DNA of 51,444 nucleotides. It comes from Phoronis ovalis (lineage: Eukaryota > Phoronida > Phoronidae). The DNA lies in the NCBI GenBank assembly GCA_028565635.1, contig JAOXYB010024735.1:1-51444 (forward strand), in the 5' to 3' direction. A model generated the notes under the pieces. That model did no database searches, had not been told where the DNA came from, and was given only the letters and a program-made list of their open reading frames with translations. The position numbers were made by a program, and so were the translations under genes. Of this stretch, positions 45,588-51,444 are shown piece by piece; position 1 is the stretch's first letter; each line of letters opens with the position of its first letter.

Positions 45588-46856
45588 ATGATGAAGATGA
45601 GCAAGTTTGCTTTAGTAAGTAGGTCTACCACATCTTGGTTTTTGTCTCACATTTCTAGTCTAAAATATAAAGATGTATTAATAACTTTAAAAAGAAACAT
45701 GGAACATTATTTTAATTTGTTGGCTATATTGAAATTATGGCAAATTCCAGTAAATTGGTGTTAAGATAATTTACATCAGATATATCAAAAAAAGTTTAAA
45801 ACATTGTTACAGTATAAATCCATAAATCCTTCATAATTAGAACAATTAAGGATCCTCAAGTTTATTATCTTGAGTATATAGTTTTATTTTTAGGGAATAC
45901 TTTTGATCTTTGGAATCATCCATGTTGGGTACACAGTTGCAGTACCTAATTTAAAGACTGCATGTGCTGTAAGTATATAGTTGTGTCATTTGGACTTTAC
46001 TGCTGCAATTATATCAGAACTACTATGTAATGAACAGTATAAAAAAAGATGTTCCTCAAACAGGGCATATGTTGTCTGCCAGTGAAAGATTTTGACACTA
46101 TGTTCCCTTATAACTACAATTAAATCTGCAGATAAATAAACTTTATATAATAATTATATATAATACCGTTAGGCTATCTGATGGAACTAGACAATACTGT
46201 TGTATCCCACATAAAACAATTAGGCCTGCAAAATATTGACCCCAAATAATTCTTTCATGAGTTAGATAAATAATATATATTTTAAGTGTTCTCTTGTAAA
46301 AGTACTTATTAACCAACCAAAAAAAATCATGATTTTTTTTTTAGAGTGTGCTATGCATTCAAGGTACATTTTGCGAAGATACAAAGGCAGGGCCAAGGTG
46401 TTCCCCCGGTAAGAAACAAATCTCTGCCGCGATAGATATTTTGCAAGAAATATATTTGTTACATTTCAGAGGTACTTTCTGAGTGTACATAATATACCAT
46501 AGACAAACTGGACAACTACCTTAGCCACATTTTTTTTGTGAGCTGAAATGAAGAATACAAACAAAGCTAATGATTAAGTTTACAACAAATTAACCAGTGT
46601 TGTGTGCATTAATAAAATGCCTTTTTTAGCAAAAATAATTTGTTTGGTAAAATAATTAATTACTGTTGTTACAGCCCGAAAAGCTGGGTCCTGCCCAAAG
46701 CCAGGAATTGGGATATGCATACATGCATGTGATACAGACTGTGATTGTCCAGGCCAGAAGAAATGTTGTAGCAATGGTTGCGGAAAAGTATGCTCCAATC
46801 CAAGACCACCCCATAATGGTGCCTTGGGATACTGCACTAATTCTAGCGAGATGTAA
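45588..46856 (+). CDS. Secreted WAP-domain protein, 115 residues, four exons
   Basis: Exons 45588-45614, 45894-45968, 46345-46408 and 46675-46856 join in phase (0, 0, 1) with GT..AG introns (GTAAGT donors at 45615 and 45969, GTAAGA at 46409); stop TAA 46854-46856. Residues 1 to about 25 form a signal peptide ('[14 protein letters not shown]'). A first cysteine module follows (C33, C38, C44, C53; '[16 protein letters not shown]'), then a WAP four-disulfide core ('[11 protein letters not shown]', '[16 protein letters not shown]'), residues 60-96. WAP proteins are commonly secreted protease inhibitors or antimicrobials, and in molluscs also occur in shell and mucus. The core has one extra cysteine (C78) and there is a further C109. 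Three ATGs open exon 1 (45588, 45591, 45597); I chose the first. The product is tentative on function, firm on fold. Confidence 0.85.
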
Positions 46857-47840
46857 ACCGACTGTTCAATGTTCTAGCTGTTGTGGTGAAATGTATGGTA
46901 GACATTTTACTTTCATGGCATCAGGTGAACATTAAAGGCATAAATAGTTATTTTATGAATAATGCAGAACCCAGTATAAAATAGCAATTATTGGTAATTT
47001 AAAATTTCAGCCATGACAATAATACCTCTGGTGAATATTTTTTGTACATTCATAGTCAAAGAAGATTACTAATGGGTATATGTTCGATTTTTTTTTGTGA
47101 ATACTTGTCTGACTTGACGATAGTTAAGAAATGCCAACAATTACTTTATACTTATGGTACAGTTCCATCAAAATGTTTAACATGTTAATTAGAACAACTG
47201 CAACAGGCTGCTTTCCCTATGTATTGGTTGTACTATTTTGACAGCACTTTTGAATTCTATTTGCTGTATACTAGCTACTATTGAACTTTTTCACCAAATA
47301 ATCATTAAAATTGTGAAATTTAAAAATATGTTTCTCACTTGACAAAATAAAGGCACTTCATTTTAAGAGGAAAACTATAACATTATCCTAAATTCTGAAG
47401 ACTGTGTAGTGTAAGCATCAATCGTTACAATAACTATCTTAATTACCATCAACAACTTCAATCAATAAAAAGGGATTCAAAATTTCAAACCAGAATGAAC
47501 ATATGAAATGATTATAAGCCTGAAAACCTATGTTCAGAATTTTAAAACTTTGTTGTCCAGTCATTGAATTGCTAGTGAAACTACTCTGCTACTAGAACAG
47601 TCTGTAACTGTATCAGGAAGCTATATATGTAAGCAATAATTTCAGAATAACCTCAGCAGCACAGCAAATAATTTACTACATAATGGTAGGAACATCTCTA
47701 AACCGCATAATATATCAATGTTGCCAGGCTTGTTTTATACCCAAAATGTTATTTTGATGTTCAAAATACCGAGAGAGATATCGTACACTATGTAAATTAT
47801 ACCTATATAAAATAATAAAATAATATATAATAAAATTATC
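46857..47840 (+). other. WAP gene 3' UTR and AT-rich intergenic DNA
   Basis: Candidate polyadenylation signals are ATTAAA at 46931-46936 and AATAAA at 47346-47351. No other coding exon was found. Confidence 0.4.
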
Positions 47841-47849
47841 AAGTAATTA

Positions 47850-48330
47850 ACTTGTTATTACCATCAACTAACCCAATGCACTACTTAAACATAATAGGGT
47901 ATCAAATGATATATCTTTTGTTCCAATTACCTGTCATTATTAATTAACTCTGTAGTTTTGTGCCAATTATATATCACCATTAATTAACCAATGTTTAGTT
48001 GCAATGCTGGTATGTTTAAAAAGTTCAAACGATATTTCATCTTGTTCCGATTATGTGTCATCATTAATCAACCCCATTTCTGTACAAAATTACCTTGTCA
48101 TCATTTGTTAACCAAATGCACTGTTTAATTACAATAGTGGTAATAGTACCAATTACTAGTCATTAGTCAACCCCTTTATTTGATGTCAAATTTCCTTGTC
48201 ATAATTTATTAACCCAAATCACCATTTAATTACAGTAGGGGTACTTTTGCAAGTTCAAATGATACTGTGTTTTGTTTCAATTACTCATTGACTTGTCATC
48301 ATTTATTAGCCCTATTTACTGCTTAAGAAA
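47850..48330. repeat. Degenerate tandem repeat array
   Basis: Recurring blocks 'TTGTCATCATTTATTAACC', 'AATGCACTACTTAA', 'AATTACAATAGTGGTA' and 'AAGTTCAAATGATA' reappear in the same order about every 120-140 bases, roughly four diverged copies. Sequence is AT-rich and non-coding. The copies are old compared with the 55-bp and 81-bp arrays. Confidence 0.6.
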
Positions 48331-49555
48331 ACATTATGATGATAATGGTTGACAAAACCAACAAAATGTAAAGTAATTAGTTGTTTTTTAATATTCCATC
48401 TAACGTAATTTTGAATATAAAAAGGTCTCCATTTCGGTGGTTGTTTCTTAAAAGAATTGATCAAGTTAGCTTTATTCAGACTAGCTGTAAATGACGCTAA
48501 CCGCTTATATGCCATTTTCTCATCTTTACTGATGTGCACTGTGACCGGAAACAAATGTGCCAAGTTTAACATTTCATAAAAATTTGGTTTTTCAAAATTT
48601 GAAACAAATAAAAATAAAGGTAATACATTTCTAATTGGAATATTATGACATTATTAGAATTCCTCAAGAGTACTTGTGTTGCTTATGGAATTTTTTGTGG
48701 ATTATAGCATTTTTGAGATAAGCATGAACAAATTTAATAACGGCTATATTTCACTGATAATGCTTATATTCTGATGTGTAGTATTTTTGTAGATTTAATT
48801 TGTTTCACAGAAATGAACTAGAACTAGGAAATCTTTTAAGTTTGCATGAATTTTTTAAAATATCAAATTTTGTATCTTGACAAATTCGAGATGGCCGCCA
48901 TATTGGGCTAGCTCTGCTAAATTATGGGATGTTCTTAGATTACATTATTTACAGCAAATATATTAAAACTAAGTTAAAAGTAGTATCACACTACTCAGAA
49001 ATGATGTATACACTTCCGAGCATACATTTGAATTGACATGTGTGAAAATTTATTTGAAACAAAACAAAAAAATAAAAAAGATGCTTTTCATGATCACCGA
49101 CTTTCTGAATATCACTCAAATCAATAAACATGTATGATATTTACATATAACAATAAACTAAAAAAATATTCATTTCACCAAAAAATGATTCAAAACTAAA
49201 CATAGCAAAAATTTCACTCAACTAAAAACTATAACTTACACTATTAATGGGCAGTAAAGCTGTGTTTCCAAAAATTGAAATCTTATTAGCATTTGATATC
49301 ATCCAGAGTAAAAGAATATCACCGTAACGTTAAATAGATGACACGCATGAAGCAGATAAGTTAAGAATTGCACAGGTGATACGTACCATTACAATTATTT
49401 TAACGCCTTGTTCTATTTATTAACAAAAATTCTTCGAGTAACACACTTTAAAACTTGGTGCATTTATTTCTATAGTCACACAAGCTAGATCAAAATGGAG
49501 GCCCTGTTGTCAGCTTATTAAATATCTTTCAAGTTTGTCTCGGGTAGTTATTGAT
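48331..49555. other. Non-coding AT-rich DNA
   Basis: No gene recognised. A GCCGCCATATT motif (48894-48904) within 'GATGGCCGCCATATTGG' is a YY1-like site, but no transcript starts nearby that I can identify. Confidence 0.4.
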
Positions 49556-49557
49556 GT

Positions 49558-49648
49558 ACACTGCATTCGCAATGATTAGATTTATAAGTACAGTTTACCT
49601 TGTTGTTGGGGAACACTGCATTCATAATGATTATATTTATAAGCAGGT
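49558..49648. repeat. Two-copy direct repeat, 55-base offset
   Basis: The ~32-base block starting ACACTGCATTC is present at 49558 and 49613, sharing 'AATGATTA.ATTTATAAG'. It is a simple two-copy duplication in non-coding DNA. Confidence 0.6.
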
Positions 49649-49828
49649 TTGAAACGTTTTCTACGTGCTGGTACAACTGTGCAATCAAACTAGATGTAAT
49701 ACTTGTGTTAGGTACGGATGCGCTCGAATTTTTTCCTGAACCCCCTTAATTTTATGTCTATATGCATCTAATTCACGAAGATCAGACAAACAAAATGTAT
49801 TCTAGTTTATAAAAAATATCATACGGCT

Positions 49829-50160
49829 GGTCTCAGAGAGCTTTGTAGAGCAGTGGTTAATACATCCGTCTGGCATGTTAAAGATCTCGGATCTGATCCT
49901 GGGCTTGTATACATATTCAAGGTAAAACAATTACCTGGCTCTCAACAATAGAGACTTTGGTTCGGAAGACTACGTTAAATGGCGGTCCCGTCTCTGTGAG
50001 GTCCATCTCTTAGGGATGTTAAAGAACAGCTATTGATGTCGGTAAATGATCATGAATTAGTCTTTCCTCTCCTTTGTATTGTTTACATTCAGGCGTAAAT
50101 CCGCTTTGAGTTACTATATGTGTAAGATAAAGGTCTATTTAAATACAAATACAAGTACAT
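49829..50160 (+). mobile_element. tRNA-derived SINE
   Basis: A polymerase III promoter-like head: an A-box-like TGTAGAGCAGTGG at 49844-49856 and a B-box-like GGATCTGATCC at 49889-49899, then a conserved SINE body with 'TTAAATGGCGGTCCCGTCTC', 'TCTTAGGGATGTTAAAGAAC' and an AATAC-rich tail. Similar bodies are frequent in mollusc genomes as far as I recall. The B box is degenerate, so this copy is probably inactive. Confidence 0.65.
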
Positions 50161-50289
50161 AAAAATACATTATATGCAACACTGATTTTTTATTTTGCAC
50201 CATATAATATTTTAAAACAATGTTTTAATTATGACTTTATAGTCAACTTAAAGAGATGATTTTATGCTCAAAATGGAGGATATATCACT

Positions 50290-50440
50290 CATTAAAAAAA
50301 ATTGGCCCTTAAATGGGCCCTGGACCGTGCCACTTACAGAAGGGGACACCCCTGCTGGACCCTCTCTGCATGCCGCTTCATGTTGTGTGAGCTGCCACCG
50401 GCAGTAATGGTCCGAGACACATCATTTACTGCAAATGCAC
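50290..50440 (-). pseudogene. Possible relic of a zinc-finger/transposon-derived coding sequence
   Basis: On the minus strand one frame reads 'FAVNDVSRTITAGGSSHN' then 'MKRHAERVQQG' before a stop. The 'S.HNMKRHAERV' string recalls BED or similar zinc-finger ends found in transposase-derived genes. Zinc-ligand cysteines are not seen, so it is at most a fragment. Confidence 0.25.
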
Positions 50441-50468
50441 TCTTTTGAAAAAGTGTCTGACAGCCCTG

Positions 50469-51175
50469 TAAAAGTGAAAACGCCGACACCACCTAATGTA
50501 GAACACAGTATTTTGAATTTTTCAAATGCTCATTTTTTTATGAAAAATGTTTTAAAAACTTGGACATAAAATCAACCTGGTAAACAAGTATCTCGCCAGA
50601 TGTCGTTGCACTCGCTTTACATGGGAAATCAACACTCAAGAAAAACGATAGTAATTTGCATATCAATTGAGAAGTACCACCACCCATGTAAAGAATCTTT
50701 TGTCTGCATGACACTTGCATAACATGAACTCTACTTAGGGTCACTCCCAAAGAAAAGCTGAAAAGCAAACTATCCTAGCCTATTATATGCCAAACAAGTT
50801 ATAAATAATATTTTGAAACTTCACGAGGAAAAAAAATAGTCCTAAACATATTTACACTTCATAAACACTGTGGAAAAGAAACTACAAGCTCAAACAATGG
50901 AATGTTTTGGAAATGTTTTATACATGTCACATAGAAAAACTGTGATAAGCATCATACAGTGATTCTGCATATTTTGTATGTTTTGGCATTGTCCCTTGTG
51001 CATAAAGCTCTTCTAGCTACCCTCCTAATAATTTCCGGCGACATCTAGTTAGTATATTTGTTTTCAATGCTAGATATCCGTCCAAACTTTTTTAACATTT
51101 TTATAAAAAAGTAAGCATTTGAAAAATTCAAAATACCACATTCTATACTAGCTGGTGTCGCCGTTTTCACTTTTA
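50469..51175. mobile_element. Non-autonomous DNA transposon with ~140-bp inverted repeats and TA ends
   Basis: The left arm (50469-~50605) and right arm (~51035-51175) are inverted copies: TAAAAGTGAAAACG..CGACACCA, 'TATTTTGAATTTTTCAAATG', then a diverged inner part including 'AGATGTCG'. Both ends abut TA (50469-50470 and 51174-51175), which would fit a TA target duplication. The ~430-base core has no transposase. The arms are well preserved, so insertion was probably fairly recent. Confidence 0.75.
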
Positions 51176-51444
51176 TCCGGGTATCTTGAAGGAAATTTTG
51201 TTTTTCCCAAACTTATTGCGGAACTTGAATTATTTATACAATATGAGATCAATAGTAGTCATTTATGGTAATTAAGAAATGTTCACACCCTGTTTTATAA
51301 ATATTAAAATGTTACATATTGCATTTTAACTCCGACATAGTGAAATTATACAAAATCACTAAAACACACTTAGGGATCATCTCAAAAGTTATCTCACTAA
51401 CCCCAAACGTATAGCGTTTAAGATAGGATTTACCCCCACCCCCC
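51176..51444. other. Right-edge non-coding DNA
   Basis: No gene or recognisable repeat. The window ends in a C-rich tract. Confidence 0.4.

Noticed and set aside
46580-46935. ORFs of 85-89 codons on both strands over the WAP exon
   Set aside because: They are wrong-frame shadows; the true frame has the WAP cysteine pattern and joins in phase to three upstream exons.
48312-48572. Minus-strand 86-codon ORF
   Set aside because: No recognisable domain and no supporting context; left unannotated.

Overview
This is an AT-rich, intron-rich animal nuclear DNA window. Every gene I could build is on the + strand. Coding exons are short islands with GT..AG introns. The repeats (AGGTCA-rich dispersed sequence, a tRNA-derived SINE with a 'GGCGGTCCCGT'-type core, several long-inverted-repeat MITE-like elements) look lophotrochozoan, most likely a bivalve mollusc. 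That placement is an inference from sequence style only.

Layout. (1) 1-1710: AGGTCA-rich dispersed repeat and AT-rich DNA. (2) 1711-3849: the 3' part (three exons) of a TNF-receptor-like membrane protein: cysteine-rich exon, linker, transmembrane segment, intracellular death domain. Its 5' exons were not found here and probably lie to the left. (3) 3850-9454: intergenic DNA with a degenerate tandem duplication. (4) 9455-30703: a complete Rho-associated kinase (ROCK) gene that I could assemble into 31 phase-consistent coding exons, 4,164 nt including the stop, 1,387 residues. It has an N-terminal dimerisation region, AGC kinase, long coiled coil with Rho-binding segment, and a PH domain interrupted by C1. 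Its introns carry MITE-like elements, a 55-bp minisatellite and a candidate 6-nt microexon. (5) 30704-40656: about 10 kb without a recognisable gene, holding the ROCK 3' UTR, an exact four-copy 81-bp tandem repeat and an inverted-repeat element. (6) 40657-43260: an XK-related (XKR) membrane protein with an intronless ORF and a very long cytoplasmic tail. (7) 45588-46856: a small four-exon secreted WAP-domain protein of 115 residues. (8) 46857-51444: no gene seen; degenerate tandem repeats, a SINE, a zinc-finger-like relic and a TIR element.

How the genes relate. The genes are not an operon and share no cassette. Three of the four (death-domain receptor, ROCK, XKR) belong to families tied to apoptosis elsewhere. 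ROCK and XKR here each carry a DxxD caspase-like motif at a plausible place. I report that as a lead, not as an established linkage. I found no new kind of system. The best leads are the ROCK DTED-G motif, the ROCK cassette/microexon cluster, the WAP gene with extra cysteines, the XKR upstream-ORF cluster and tail motifs, and the MITE family present twice inside ROCK.
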